Shown piece by piece: positions 8,281 through 17,410 of a stretch of 64,000 nucleotides of DNA. The stretch is from Chloroflexota bacterium (GTDB taxonomy: Bacteria > Chloroflexota > Anaerolineae > Anaerolineales > Villigracilaceae): assembly GCA_016234485.1 (NCBI GenBank), contig JACRBL010000013.1, forward strand, positions 39,411 to 103,410. Reading direction: 5' to 3'. Position 1 is the first letter of the stretch. Every line of letters starts with the position of its first letter. The translations under genes and the position numbers were made by a program. The notes beneath the pieces were generated by a model. That model was not told where the DNA came from. It did not search any database and worked only from the letters and a program-made list of their open reading frames with translations.

Positions 8281-9713
8281 AACAAGTTCAATGCGCCTTG
8301 TGCGGCCAGGTTGAACCAGGGGGCGAACACGGTGCCGAGCAGGATCACGCCCAGCGCGAGCATGGTCAACGCGATGGCGTAGGGACGCGTAATGGGCAGG
8401 GGCGTGTTCTCGGTCGCTTCGTCGCGGTACAGGTAGATGTGCTTGATGACGATCAAGTAGTAGTATACGCCGAAGATGGAATTGATGATACCGACGATCG
8501 CCAGCCAGACGAGCCCGACTTTGACGGCCGCGGCAAACACAAGGACCTTCGCGATGAATCCGCCGAACGGGGGCATGCCAGCCAGGGACAGGAACGCGAT
8601 CAACGCGGCCAGCGCCAGCCAGGGATGCCGTCGGCTCAGGCCATTGTAGGCGGGGATGTCGTCCGAGTGGACGGCGCGGGAGTAGGCGGTGACGATGCCG
8701 AAGGCTAGCAGGTTGGTGGCGATGTAGGCGATCAGGTAGAACACCACGCTGGTCACGCCGAGATCGGAGAGGCCCGCGTCGCTGACGTAGATGGCCGCCA
8801 CGCCGATCAACGTGTAGCCCGCGTGCGCGATGGACGAGAAGGCCAGCATACGCTTGATGTTCTTCTGCCCGATGGCGAGCAAGTTGCCGAGGGTCATCGT
8901 GGCGGCAGCGAGGACGGCGAGGATGAACGACCAGGCCTGCGCGTCGAGCGGGAAGGCCACCACCAACAAGCGGACGAGGACGGCAAATCCCGCGGCCTTC
9001 GAGACCGTGGACAGGAATCCCGCCACAGGAGTGGGCGCGCCTTCGTACACATCGGGAGCCCAGAAGTGGAACGGCACAACCGAGACTTTGAAGCCGAGGC
9101 CGACGAGAAGCAGGAAGACCACGCCAAGGAAGAGTCCCTTCGGGAGTTCGGCCGCGATGGAATAGAGGTCGGCTGTGCCTGTGAAGCCGTAGAGCAGGGA
9201 GAAGCCGTAGAGCATCACGGTGGACGTCAACGCGCCGAAGAGCAGGTATTTGAAGCCCGCCTCGGTGGATTTATCGTCCGAGCGGAGGAACCCCGCCAAA
9301 ACGTAGAGCGGGATCGAGGTGGTCTCGATGGCGAGATAGAGCATGACGAGGTTGGCCGAAGCCGCCATCAGGTTCATGCCGAGGAGCGAGGCGAGCAGTA
9401 ACACGTAGGCTTCGCCGCGTCGGTTGACCTTTTCCATATCCATCAGGAAGAGGGCTGTGGCCGCGCCGCCGAAGAGGAAGAGCATCTTGAAGAAGAAGCC
9501 CAGCCAGTCGAAACGCAACATGCCGCCGAGGACGGTGACGGGTTGGTCGGGGCGTCCGAATAACAGCGACACGACCAACGTCAGGAGAAGACCGCCCGCC
9601 GTCAGCCAGCCGAGGCCGCGTCGGTCGTCCGCCTTCCAGAACGGTTCCAGGATCAGGATGGCGATCCCGATGGCGAGGAGAAGAATTTCGGGGAGAATGG
9701 AGATGAGATTCAC
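8277..9713 (-). CDS. nuoN: NADH-quinone oxidoreductase subunit N
   Basis: A 478-residue antiporter-like membrane subunit of complex I with about 14 helices. It is one of the proton-pumping modules next to NuoJ/K. Conserved features are the charged pair in the helix with AIETTSIPLYVLAGF (Glu of TM5) and the broken-helix lysines in WAPDVYEGAPTPV and KNIKRMLAFSSIAHAGY. The start is GTG at 9713, overlapping the nuoM stop by one base (TAGTG), which implies translational coupling. The gene ends inside a palindromic repeat before the ATP synthase genes. Confidence 0.95.
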   Translation of the reverse strand: MNLISILPEILLLAIGIAILILEPFWKADDRRGLGWLTAGGLLLTLVVSLLFGRPDQPVTVLGGMLRFDWLGFFFKMLFLFGGAATALFLMDMEKVNRRGEAYVLLLASLLGMNLMAASANLVMLYLAIETTSIPLYVLAGFLRSDDKSTEAGFKYLLFGALTSTVMLYGFSLLYGFTGTADLYSIAAELPKGLFLGVVFLLLVGLGFKVSVVPFHFWAPDVYEGAPTPVAGFLSTVSKAAGFAVLVRLLVVAFPLDAQAWSFILAVLAAATMTLGNLLAIGQKNIKRMLAFSSIAHAGYTLIGVAAIYVSDAGLSDLGVTSVVFYLIAYIATNLLAFGIVTAYSRAVHSDDIPAYNGLSRRHPWLALAALIAFLSLAGMPPFGGFIAKVLVFAAAVKVGLVWLAIVGIINSIFGVYYYLIVIKHIYLYRDEATENTPLPITRPYAIALTMLALGVILLGTVFAPWFNLAAQGALNLF

Positions 9714-11266
9714 TATGCGCCTCCCAACAGGTGGAGGATACTATCAACGCCCGTTTGCACCATTGGCGTCATGATCTGGGGGAAGAGACCGATGCCGACC
9801 ATGAAGAGACAAAGGGTGACGATGGCGATCTTATCGAGCGCGGTGAGCGGACTGATGTGGCCGTGGAATTTCTCTGGCACATCGCCGAAGAAGACCATGC
9901 GGATATTGCGCATGATGTAGGCCGCGGTGATGACGATGGAGATGCTGGCGATAATCGCCACGCCCCATTGTTTGCCCCACACGCCCATGAAGATGGGGAA
10001 TTCGGCCACGAAGCCAGAGAAACCTGGCATGCCCATCGAGACGAGGCCGCCGATGATGAAGCCGATGGAGGCGAAGGGCAGGAGTTTGCCCATGCCGCCA
10101 AGCTCGGGAATTTCGCGGGTGTGGGCTCGGTCGTAGACCATGCCTGTGACAGCAAAGAAGAGAGCCGTCATTACGCCGTGCGAGAACATTTGCACGCCCG
10201 CGCCGAGAAGACCGTCAGAATTGAGGGTGGAGATGCCGAGCATCACCAGACCCATGTGTGAGACGGAGGAGAAGCCGATCATGTATTTCAGGTCGGTCTG
10301 GACGAAGGCGATGTACGCGCCGTAGACAACCGCGATGGAGGCGAAGGCCAGGATCAACCATGACCATTCCTTCGCGCCTTCGGGCAGGAGCATGACGCCA
10401 ACGCGCAGGGCGGCGAACGCGCCCAACTTCATCAGCACGCCCGCGTGGAACATGGAGACGGCTGTGGGCGCGGCCACGTGACCATCAGGCGACCAGTTGT
10501 GGAACGGCCAGATGCCGCCCAGCACTGCAAAGCCGAGGAAGACAGGCAGGAACCAGAGCGTTTCAAAGGGGATTTTCGCGCCGAAGACATTCACCATCAC
10601 GTCGAACGCGCCTGCCTGTTGCGCGGCGGAAATGGCGCGCATGTCGAAGGTCGCCTCGCCGAGATACTGCCCCGCCGTCCAATATATCGCGAGCGCGCCG
10701 ACGAGGGCGACGACCGAACCGATGAACAGGTAGAGCGTCAATTTCATGGCGGCGTATTCGCGAGTCTTGACCCAGCCCCAGATGGCGATGAGCAGGTACA
10801 TCGGGAAGACGGCGATCTCGTAGAAGAAGAACAGCATGAACAGGTCGAGCGAGGCGAAGACGCCGAACACCCCCGAGGCCAGCAGGAACAGGAAGGCGAA
10901 GAATTCACGCGGCCGATCCTGAATGCCTGCGGGAGCGTGAGGATCGTCAATGCCCCACGAAATGAGCACGCCCGTGAACATGACGATGCCCGTCAGCAGG
11001 ACGAGCGGAGCGCTCATGCCGTCCACGCCGAAGATGAGTTTCATGCCGAGTACGGGAAGCCAGTTGTATTCTTCCACGAACTGATAGCCCGTCATGTGGT
11101 TTACAAGATATTGAATGTAAACCCATGCCGACAGGAGCAGGGCAAAGGTCGCCGCGGCGAGGGCGAGGGTGCGCGTCTCATTCCGCTTTTCGGCGGGCAT
11201 GAGCAATATCAGCACCGCCGCGACCATGGGGGTAAAAACAATTACGCTGAGAACTGGAAAGTTCAT
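9713..11266 (-). CDS. nuoM: NADH-quinone oxidoreductase subunit M, second copy
   Basis: A 517-residue NuoM paralogue, an antiporter-like pump module of complex I with about 14 helices. FFFYEIAVFPMYLLI (Glu in TM5), WPFHNWSPDGHVAAPTAVSM and DLKYMIGFSSVSHMGLV carry the conserved ion-path residues. It lies immediately downstream of another nuoM and upstream of nuoN, so this operon encodes four antiporter-like subunits (L, M, M, N) instead of three. The start ATG at 11266 is preceded by GAGGTG; a GTG two codons earlier is possible. Complex I with two NuoM subunits is known in, for example, Nitrospira. Confidence 0.93.
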   Translation of the reverse strand: MNFPVLSVIVFTPMVAAVLILLMPAEKRNETRTLALAAATFALLLSAWVYIQYLVNHMTGYQFVEEYNWLPVLGMKLIFGVDGMSAPLVLLTGIVMFTGVLISWGIDDPHAPAGIQDRPREFFAFLFLLASGVFGVFASLDLFMLFFFYEIAVFPMYLLIAIWGWVKTREYAAMKLTLYLFIGSVVALVGALAIYWTAGQYLGEATFDMRAISAAQQAGAFDVMVNVFGAKIPFETLWFLPVFLGFAVLGGIWPFHNWSPDGHVAAPTAVSMFHAGVLMKLGAFAALRVGVMLLPEGAKEWSWLILAFASIAVVYGAYIAFVQTDLKYMIGFSSVSHMGLVMLGISTLNSDGLLGAGVQMFSHGVMTALFFAVTGMVYDRAHTREIPELGGMGKLLPFASIGFIIGGLVSMGMPGFSGFVAEFPIFMGVWGKQWGVAIIASISIVITAAYIMRNIRMVFFGDVPEKFHGHISPLTALDKIAIVTLCLFMVGIGLFPQIMTPMVQTGVDSILHLLGGA

Positions 11267-11279
11267 AATCACCTCGAGG

Positions 11280-11336
11280 TAAAACGTAATGCGTAAAACG
11301 TAAAATGTTAATTACGTTTTATGTTTTACGTTTTAG
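11280..11336. repeat. iterated-word palindrome (CGTAAAA type)
   Basis: The gap between the two nuoM genes consists of repeats of CGTAAAA or CGTAATG followed by their reverse complement TTTTACG or ATTACG, giving one long imperfect hairpin. The same word flanks the terminator at 20701-20758. The structure overlaps the last codons of the upstream nuoM. Confidence 0.65.
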
Positions 11337-12883
11337 AAGAGCATCACCATCGCTTTATTGATGACATCCAAAATCCACGCGGGGTAGACGCCGATGATGA
11401 GGATGAGAGCCATCAACGGAACCATGACGAAAATTTCGCGCGTGTTAATCTCGGTCAGTTTGTGCTCGCCGTGCGCCCAGTGTTCGTTCATCGGTCCGTG
11501 CAGGACGCTCTTGATGCCCTTCAGGATATACGCGCCCGTGAAGAGCAGGCCGATCATGGCGATGGCGGTGTAGACCAGCATCACAGAGTCAGAGTTGACG
11601 CCGACGCCGTACGCGCCCCGTACCACCAGGAACTCGGAGATGAAGCCGTTGAGTCCAGGCAGGCCAAGGGAGGCCATCGAAGTGAAGATCAGGATACCGC
11701 CGTAGACGGGCACGAGCGGGAAGAGTCCGCCAAACTTGCTGAGGTCGCGGGTGTGCGTCCGCTCGTAGATGACGCCGACGAGGAAGAACATGCCCGCCGC
11801 GGAGAGTCCGTGGTTGAACATTTGGAGCACCGCGCCATTGAGGGCGATGGTCGCGTCGATCGTCCCTGCGGCGCGAGCGGCCGCGGCGATACCGAGCAGG
11901 ACGAAGCCCATATGGTTCACGGACGAGTACGCGACCAGTCGTTTGAAGTCCGTCTGACCGTACGAGGCGAACGCGCCGAAGACGATGGCGGCCACTGCCA
12001 GGAAGGCCAGCGAACTGGCGTAGAAATTCGCCTGCTCAGGATAGAGCGGCAGGACAAGGCGCAGGAAGCCGTACGCGCCGAGTTTCAGCAGAACGCCCGC
12101 CAGGATCATCGAACCAGCGGTCGGCGCTTCGGTGTGCGCGTCGGGGAGCCATGTGTGGAATGGCCAGACGGGGACTTTGATGGCGAAGGCCAGCACGAAC
12201 GCCCAGAAGGCGACGATCTTGATCGTGGAATAGGTGATGGCTGTGCCGCCAAAGGTGGCGTCGGGAGAAATGGAATTCCACTTCTCGACGATGCTGGCAA
12301 GGTCAAAGGTCTGGAAGAGGACGCCAAGCAACTGAATGCCGAGGAGAAGTCCGAGCGAACCTCCCATGGTGTAGATCATGAACTTGAGCGAGGCATAGTT
12401 GCGGTTGGCGCTCCCCCACTGATTGATGAGGAAGTACATCGGGACGAGGCCGATCTCCCAGAAGACGAAGAAGACCAGCAGGTCAATGGACATGAATACG
12501 CCCAACATGCCCGTTTCGAGGAACAGGAAGAGCATCATGTAGGCCTTGACCCGGTCGCTGACGCTGAACGAGGCCAGGATGGCAAGAGGCGTCAGGAAGG
12601 TGGTCAACACGACCATCGTCAGGGAGAGACCGTCCACGCCGAAGTGGAGCGAGGAGTTGATGGCTTCGTACCAGATGTATTTGACTTCAAACTGGTAACC
12701 CGCGAGATCGGGATTGAATCCGAGCCAGAGGTAGATCGAAAGCCCGAACGGGATGAGGCTGGCGAAGAAAGCTGTCCAGCGGATGAGTTTGTTCTCTTCG
12801 CTGGGGAAGAAGAAGATGACCAGCGCCGCGAGGGCGGGGAAGAACAGGATCAGGCTAAGGAGGTGTGTGTTGAGAAATTCCAT
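11333..12883 (-). CDS. nuoM: NADH-quinone oxidoreductase subunit M, first copy
   Basis: A 516-residue NuoM of complex I with about 14 membrane helices. The conserved TM5 glutamate is in VFWEIGLVPMYFLI. The WPFHTWLPDAHTEAPTAGSM segment contains the broken helix and its lysine precedes it (AIKVPVW). DFKRLVAYSSVNHMGFV carries the second lysine. It follows nuoL by ten bases and is separated from the second nuoM by an iterated-word hairpin. The two NuoM proteins differ clearly in their N-terminal helices, so this is an old duplication or two distinct lineages rather than a recent copy. Confidence 0.95.
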   Translation of the reverse strand: MEFLNTHLLSLILFFPALAALVIFFFPSEENKLIRWTAFFASLIPFGLSIYLWLGFNPDLAGYQFEVKYIWYEAINSSLHFGVDGLSLTMVVLTTFLTPLAILASFSVSDRVKAYMMLFLFLETGMLGVFMSIDLLVFFVFWEIGLVPMYFLINQWGSANRNYASLKFMIYTMGGSLGLLLGIQLLGVLFQTFDLASIVEKWNSISPDATFGGTAITYSTIKIVAFWAFVLAFAIKVPVWPFHTWLPDAHTEAPTAGSMILAGVLLKLGAYGFLRLVLPLYPEQANFYASSLAFLAVAAIVFGAFASYGQTDFKRLVAYSSVNHMGFVLLGIAAAARAAGTIDATIALNGAVLQMFNHGLSAAGMFFLVGVIYERTHTRDLSKFGGLFPLVPVYGGILIFTSMASLGLPGLNGFISEFLVVRGAYGVGVNSDSVMLVYTAIAMIGLLFTGAYILKGIKSVLHGPMNEHWAHGEHKLTEINTREIFVMVPLMALILIIGVYPAWILDVINKAMVMLF

Positions 12884-12893
12884 GATTGCTCTC

Positions 12894-15047
12894 CTACGCC
12901 GCCGTCAGGAATATGGTCAGGATGAAGCCGACGATGATGATCGTCAACAGCGCAGCCAGCATGTACTGTTGGACGCGTCCCGTTTGCATCGGGCGGAGTC
13001 CGTGGCCGACATCTTTGGTTCCGTAGCCGACGAAATCGCCAAACCAGTTGATGCCTTTGACATCAATGTAGGTGCGGATGAAGCCGCCTAGCCATTGGGT
13101 GGCCGTTCCGAAGAAATGCAGGATGCCATCAAGGATGGTCTTGTCAAACCACGGGACGGCGACTTCGGAGAACCAGTTGAAGAAGCGGATGACGGTGGCG
13201 TTGTAGGCTTCGTCGTGATACCACTTGTTTTTCAACACGCCGATCTGGAAGATATCTTCCTTGACCGACTTGACGTTGCGATAGTACAGCCAGCCGAGAA
13301 TCAAGCCCCCGCCTGCAACGCCGATGGATGTCAACAATGGGATTGGGTCAAACTCAACCGCTTCCGGAACGTGCGCCAGCGTGTGGCCAACGAAATCGTG
13401 GAACCAGTTCGGGACGAGTCCGCCAATGACAGGGAAATGCTCGGGAATGCCGACCCAGCCATACCCGATGGCGAAGATCGAGAGAACGACGAGCGGGGTC
13501 GTCATCGTCCAGGGAGTCTCCTGCGCGTGTTCGGCTTCCTTCGTGCGGGGTTCGCCGAGGAAGGTCAGCGTGATCTGACGCATGGTGTAGAAGGCGGTCA
13601 TGAACGCGGCGACGGCGAGGGTGATGAAAACGACCAAATGGCCGTGCGCCCACGCGTCCGCGAGAATTTCGTCCTTCGACCAGAAGCCCGCGGTGATGAG
13701 CGGGAAGCCCGAAAGCGCGAAGCCGCCGATCAGGAACGTCCAGAAGGTGATGGGCATTTTCTTGCGGAGGCCGCCCATGTTGAACATGTCTTGCGGGTCA
13801 ACGTGATGGTTGCCCATGTGCAAAACGCCATGCTCCATACCGTGGATAACGGAGCCAGAGCCGAGGAAGAGCAGGGCTTTGAAGAAGGCGTGCGTGATGA
13901 GATGGAACGCGGCCGCCACGTACGCGCCGATGCCGATGGCCGCGATCATGAAGCCGAGTTGCGAAATGGTCGAGTATGCCAGCACGCGCTTGATGTCATT
14001 TTGCGCGACGGCAATCGTTGCCGCGAAGATGGCGGTAAACGTGCCGATGATGGCAACAACCGTCATTTCGGGAGTCAAGCCGTGACCATCCCAGCCAGCC
14101 GTGAGGAGCGGGAACATGCGGATGACCGCGTAGACGCCCGCCGAAACCATCGTGGCCGCATGGATCATCGCGCTGACGGGGGTCGGGCCTTCCATCGCGT
14201 CGGGGAGCCAGACGTGGAGCGGCCACTGCGCCGATTTGCCAACCGTACCGATGAAGAGCAGAATGGCGATCATGCCCGCCCAAGATAAGCCCCACAAGGC
14301 AGGCTCGGCGGCCAGGCGGTGCATGAGTTCTTCGTTGCCGAAGATCTCGCGAAAGTTCAGCGTGCCCGTCGCGGAGTAAAGGAAGGAGATGCCCAACAGC
14401 ATGAACACGTCGCCGATGCGGGTGGTCATGAAGGCCTTGATGGCCGCGTTACGGGCGGATTCTTTTCCGTACCAGAAGCCGATCAACAGGTATGAGCACA
14501 AGCCCATGATCTCCCAGCCGACGAAGAGCGTCAGCAAGTTATCGGAGACCACCAGCACGTACATGCCGAAGGCGAACAGGCCGAGGAAGGCGAAGAAGCG
14601 CGAGTACATCGGCTCAACGGAGGGGACAACGTGCTTATGTCCATGCTCCTCAATCGTCGCGCCGTGCGGGGGAAGTCCCTTGCGATCATGGTCGCCTGCA
14701 GGCTGGCCGAAATTATGATAGCCAACGCTATACAGGAAGATCATAAAGATCGTGATCGAAACGAAGAACAACACGGCCGCGCCGAGCGGGTCAATCAACA
14801 CGCCGATGCGGAACCATTCTTCACCAAGCGGTAACCAATTGATCGCCGATTCAAAAGGATGCTCGCCCAAATGCTCCACGCCGAGGGCGCGCACGAAAAC
14901 GATCATGCTCGCCAACCACGAGAGTGCGGCCGCGCCAACGCCAATCGTATGGCTCAGGGCTTTATTCTTGTTCGTGAACAACACGATCAAGAAAAACGCC
15001 AACACGGGCGGGAGGGGGATTAACCAAATCAATGTCTCAGTTGCCAT
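12894..15047 (-). CDS. nuoL: NADH-quinone oxidoreductase subunit L
   Basis: A 717-residue distal pump subunit of complex I, longer than the E. coli protein (613). The antiporter core shows FVGWEIMGLCSYLLIGFWY (TM5 glutamate), WPLHVWLPDAMEGPTPVSAMIH and DIKRVLAYSTISQLGFM. A His-rich loop (about residues 122-145, with HGATIEEHGHKH) is inserted before SRFFAFLGLF. The long C-terminal part includes the motif KNKWYHDEAYNA and would contain the lateral helix. Complexes with a second NuoM need a longer lateral helix to reach the core, which may explain part of the extra length. GGAGG precedes the ATG at 15047. Confidence 0.95.
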   Translation of the reverse strand: MATETLIWLIPLPPVLAFFLIVLFTNKNKALSHTIGVGAAALSWLASMIVFVRALGVEHLGEHPFESAINWLPLGEEWFRIGVLIDPLGAAVLFFVSITIFMIFLYSVGYHNFGQPAGDHDRKGLPPHGATIEEHGHKHVVPSVEPMYSRFFAFLGLFAFGMYVLVVSDNLLTLFVGWEIMGLCSYLLIGFWYGKESARNAAIKAFMTTRIGDVFMLLGISFLYSATGTLNFREIFGNEELMHRLAAEPALWGLSWAGMIAILLFIGTVGKSAQWPLHVWLPDAMEGPTPVSAMIHAATMVSAGVYAVIRMFPLLTAGWDGHGLTPEMTVVAIIGTFTAIFAATIAVAQNDIKRVLAYSTISQLGFMIAAIGIGAYVAAAFHLITHAFFKALLFLGSGSVIHGMEHGVLHMGNHHVDPQDMFNMGGLRKKMPITFWTFLIGGFALSGFPLITAGFWSKDEILADAWAHGHLVVFITLAVAAFMTAFYTMRQITLTFLGEPRTKEAEHAQETPWTMTTPLVVLSIFAIGYGWVGIPEHFPVIGGLVPNWFHDFVGHTLAHVPEAVEFDPIPLLTSIGVAGGGLILGWLYYRNVKSVKEDIFQIGVLKNKWYHDEAYNATVIRFFNWFSEVAVPWFDKTILDGILHFFGTATQWLGGFIRTYIDVKGINWFGDFVGYGTKDVGHGLRPMQTGRVQQYMLAALLTIIIVGFILTIFLTAA

Positions 15048-15056
15048 GAAACCTCC

Positions 15057-15143
15057 GAAGAACGATATTCGATAATTCGTTATTCGACCATCGATTTTCG
15101 AGTATCGAATATCGAATATCGAAATCCGAATATCGATTTTCGC
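15057..15143. repeat. iterated-word palindrome (ATATTCGAT type)
   Basis: The nuoK-nuoL gap is filled by variants of ATATTCGAT or ATTCG, then by their reverse complement ATCGAATAT, and can fold into several alternative hairpins. There is no coding potential in any frame. It sits inside the nuo operon, so it would be transcribed. Confidence 0.65.
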
Positions 15144-15144
15144 T

Positions 15145-15453
15145 TTACCACTTCATCAAATCAATCTCATCCGCCACAACCGTATTGCGACGGCGATAGA
15201 CGGAAATGACCAGCGCCAAACCAACCGCCACCTCCGCGGCCGCAACCGCGAAGACGATGATCGCGAACACCTGCCCGTCAATGCGGGTCGGGTCGTTATA
15301 GCGCCAGAACGAAACGAGGTTGATGTTCACCGCGTTCAACATCAACTCGATGCCAAGCAAGATTGCCACCGCGTTCTTGCGCGCCAGCGCGCCAAACAGG
15401 CCAATGCTGAACAACGCCGCGGACAAAATCAAATACCACCAGAGAGGGATCAT
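15145..15453 (-). CDS. nuoK: NADH-quinone oxidoreductase subunit K
   Basis: A 102-residue, three-helix complex I subunit at the quinone-proximal end of the membrane arm. Conserved glutamates are visible in LLGIELMLNAVNINLV (helix 2) and AAAEVAVGLALVI (helix 3), as in other NuoK/MrpC proteins. Its ATG directly abuts the nuoJ stop codon, so the two are translationally linked. The length matches the family (about 100). Confidence 0.95.
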   Translation of the reverse strand: MIPLWWYLILSAALFSIGLFGALARKNAVAILLGIELMLNAVNINLVSFWRYNDPTRIDGQVFAIIVFAVAAAEVAVGLALVISVYRRRNTVVADEIDLMKW

Positions 15454-15972
15454 CTATTCCTCCCCTTTCCGCTGAAAAGCGATATAAACCGCGCCGACCA
15501 ATGCCGCCAAAAGCAGGACGGACGCGACTTCAAACGGCAGGACGTACGCCTCAGGCGAGACCAGCGCATTCGCCAGCGCGCCAATCGCGTCAAACTCGGA
15601 CCCGAGAGCGGGCGCGACCTTCGACAGCCCGTCCCAACCTTGAAGCAACCAGACCAGCCCGCCAAAGGTGAGCGCCGACGTTACCGCCGAGAGCCACCAA
15701 CCCTTGTTCAAGCCTGGACCCGTGTCGTTCATCTCGCGGCGGGTCAACATCACCGCGAAGATGAACAGGATCGCAATGGCGCCGATGTAGACCACCACCT
15801 GCACCACCGCGATGAAGCCCGCGTTCAGCATGGCGAACAACACCGCCGCGCCGAACAGCGTCACGATCAACCACAGCGCGGCATGGACAAGGTTCCGCGT
15901 CGTCACGACCATCGCCGCCGAACCGAGTATCACTGCCGCCGTAATCAGGAAAATGATTTGTGCTACTGTCAT
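15454..15972 (-). CDS. nuoJ: NADH-quinone oxidoreductase subunit J
   Basis: A 172-residue membrane subunit of complex I with five helices. The helix-3 segment QVVVYIGAIAILFIFAVML, with its pi-bulge tyrosine and glycines, is the NuoJ hallmark. The helix mediates the conformational coupling between the quinone site and the pumps. It precedes nuoK with no gap and follows nuoH after a 77-base spacer that contains a family D hairpin repeat. Confidence 0.95.
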   Translation of the reverse strand: MTVAQIIFLITAAVILGSAAMVVTTRNLVHAALWLIVTLFGAAVLFAMLNAGFIAVVQVVVYIGAIAILFIFAVMLTRREMNDTGPGLNKGWWLSAVTSALTFGGLVWLLQGWDGLSKVAPALGSEFDAIGALANALVSPEAYVLPFEVASVLLLAALVGAVYIAFQRKGEE

Positions 15973-15993
15973 AGTTTTCTCTACTTTATTAGT

Positions 15994-16040
15994 TCGCGAG
16001 CAGTTGCACTGCGAGCGGGATGCAGTCCAACTGCATCCCG
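15994..16040. repeat. double-hairpin repeat, family D copy 2
   Basis: TCGCGAGCAGTTGCACTGCGAG forms one imperfect hairpin and GGGATGCAG-TCCAA-CTGCATCCC the second. It has the same architecture as 1067-1106 and 43202-43248. It occupies the nuoH-nuoJ spacer inside the operon. Confidence 0.65.
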
Positions 16041-16049
16041 AACCAGCGC

Positions 16050-17252
16050 TTAGTGATGCCCCGCCTCCACTACCGCGCCTTCCACTTTCACGCGCTCACC
16101 GTGAGCGCGTCGGCGCAGGATTTCGAGCGTGATCCAACCGAGCAAAATATTCGAGAGGAACATGCCCCATGTATAAATCCACATGGCGCCTTCGGTTGCG
16201 CGAAAACCAGCCAAAAGCGCGTTCATCAACGCCACGTACATCAACAACACGAACGAGAACGGGACAAGGAATTTCCAGTTCAAGTCCATCATCTTGTCAA
16301 TGCGGATACGCGGCATGGTGTACTTGATCCAACCGAAGAGCCAGTAACCGACAGTGGCCTTCGCGAGGAAATACAACAAACCGAGCGCGGGAATTTCACT
16401 CACCCACGGACCCTGCCAGCCGCCGAAGAAGAAGGCCGCAATGAAACCGCCGAAGGTGAAGGTGTGTAAAAGCTCGGAAGCATAGAACAAACCGAACTTC
16501 ATGCCCGAATACTCGATGTGATGACCCGCGATCAATTCCGACTCGGCCTCGGTCAGGTCGAAGGGCGCGCGTCCCAATTCCGCTGTGGCGCTGATCAGGA
16601 ACAGCAAAAACGCCAGCGGCGCGAGAACGATGTACCACGACGATTCCTGCGCGGCCACGATCGAGTTGATGCCCATCGAGCCAGACAGAATGGTCGGGAT
16701 GAGTAACGCCACCACCATCGGGATTTCGTAGGAGATCATCACCGCCACCTGGCGGAACGCGCCGAGCAAGGCATACTTGTTATTGGATGACCAGCCCGCC
16801 ATGATGATCGAAAGCGTCCCGAGCGCGCCCACGCCGATGAGGTAAAGCACCCCCACGTTCAAGTCGAGACCGAGGAACTCCGTCAACGGCAGAACCGCCC
16901 ACAACAACAGAACCGAGGTCATCATAATGATCGGCGCAAGGTTGTAGACGATCTTATCCACGCCGACGGGATAGATATTCTCTTTGATGATCAGTTTGAT
17001 GATGTCCGCGAACGGCTGAACCAAGCCAAACGGTCCAAGACGGTTCGGCCCGATGCGATCCTGAAAGCGCGCCACGATCTTGCGCTCGGTCCACACCAGG
17101 AAAATATCCAACACCATCACGACGCTAATGAGGACAAGAATGCCAACAAACGCGGCCAACACGTGCGCCGCGTCTGCATTCATACCCCATCCGACGAAAA
17201 TGCCCGAAAGCCATTCGCCGGCGGCTTCTACGGGATCAGTCCAAAAGTCCAT
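16050..17252 (-). CDS. nuoH: NADH-quinone oxidoreductase subunit H
   Basis: A 400-residue membrane subunit that links the peripheral arm to the pumps and helps form the quinone channel. It is longer than usual (about 330). The hallmark segments are ERKIVARFQDRIGPNRLGPFG near residues 57-77, AELGRAPFDLTEAESELIAG with its acidic quinone-channel loop, and KYTMPRIRIDKMM near residues 325-337. About eight helices are present, plus an N-terminal extension and a His-ending C-terminus. A 158-base gap with hairpins separates it from nuoA, exactly where nuoBCD normally sit. Confidence 0.95.
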   Translation of the reverse strand: MDFWTDPVEAAGEWLSGIFVGWGMNADAAHVLAAFVGILVLISVVMVLDIFLVWTERKIVARFQDRIGPNRLGPFGLVQPFADIIKLIIKENIYPVGVDKIVYNLAPIIMMTSVLLLWAVLPLTEFLGLDLNVGVLYLIGVGALGTLSIIMAGWSSNNKYALLGAFRQVAVMISYEIPMVVALLIPTILSGSMGINSIVAAQESSWYIVLAPLAFLLFLISATAELGRAPFDLTEAESELIAGHHIEYSGMKFGLFYASELLHTFTFGGFIAAFFFGGWQGPWVSEIPALGLLYFLAKATVGYWLFGWIKYTMPRIRIDKMMDLNWKFLVPFSFVLLMYVALMNALLAGFRATEGAMWIYTWGMFLSNILLGWITLEILRRRAHGERVKVEGAVVEAGHH

Positions 17253-17261
17253 GCGCTACTC

Positions 17262-17335
17262 CTAGTTACCCACACCCGCTCCACCTCCCCCCTCTCCCCG
17301 CAAAGCGTTCGGGAGAGGGGACGGGGGTGAGGGCC
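17262..17335. repeat. palindromic repeat, family E copy 2
   Basis: CCCCCTCTCCCCG...CGGGAGAGGGG is flanked by CCACACCCGCTCC and GGGGGTGAGGG. It is related to the element at 8229-8280 and lies between nuoA and nuoH. Confidence 0.6.
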
Positions 17336-17361
17336 GGTGAGGGTAGAGATTACACAAAGAG

Positions 17362-17390
17362 AAGGCTGAAAAGATAAACCTTTCAGCCTT
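17362..17390 (-). terminator. probable terminator after nuoA
   Basis: A perfect ten-base stem, AAGGCTGAAA pairing with TTTCAGCCTT around a nine-base loop, lies 21 bases past the nuoA stop on the minus strand and is followed by the T/C-rich tract CTCTTTG. It could end or attenuate the nuoA transcript before nuoH. Confidence 0.55.
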
Positions 17391-17410
17391 CCCGATTTAA
17401 AAACGCTAAC

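Noticed and set aside
11321..12925. Long plus-strand open frame (534 codons) across nuoM
   Set aside because: It is antisense to a well-conserved nuoM, very rich in His, Glu and Arg, and shows no family motif or ribosome binding site. High-GC codon bias on the minus strand explains the open frame.
17253..17410. Degraded nuoB, nuoC or nuoD between nuoA and nuoH
   Set aside because: The gap is only 158 bases and consists of a family E repeat and a terminator-like hairpin; no NuoB or NuoD motif is readable in any frame.
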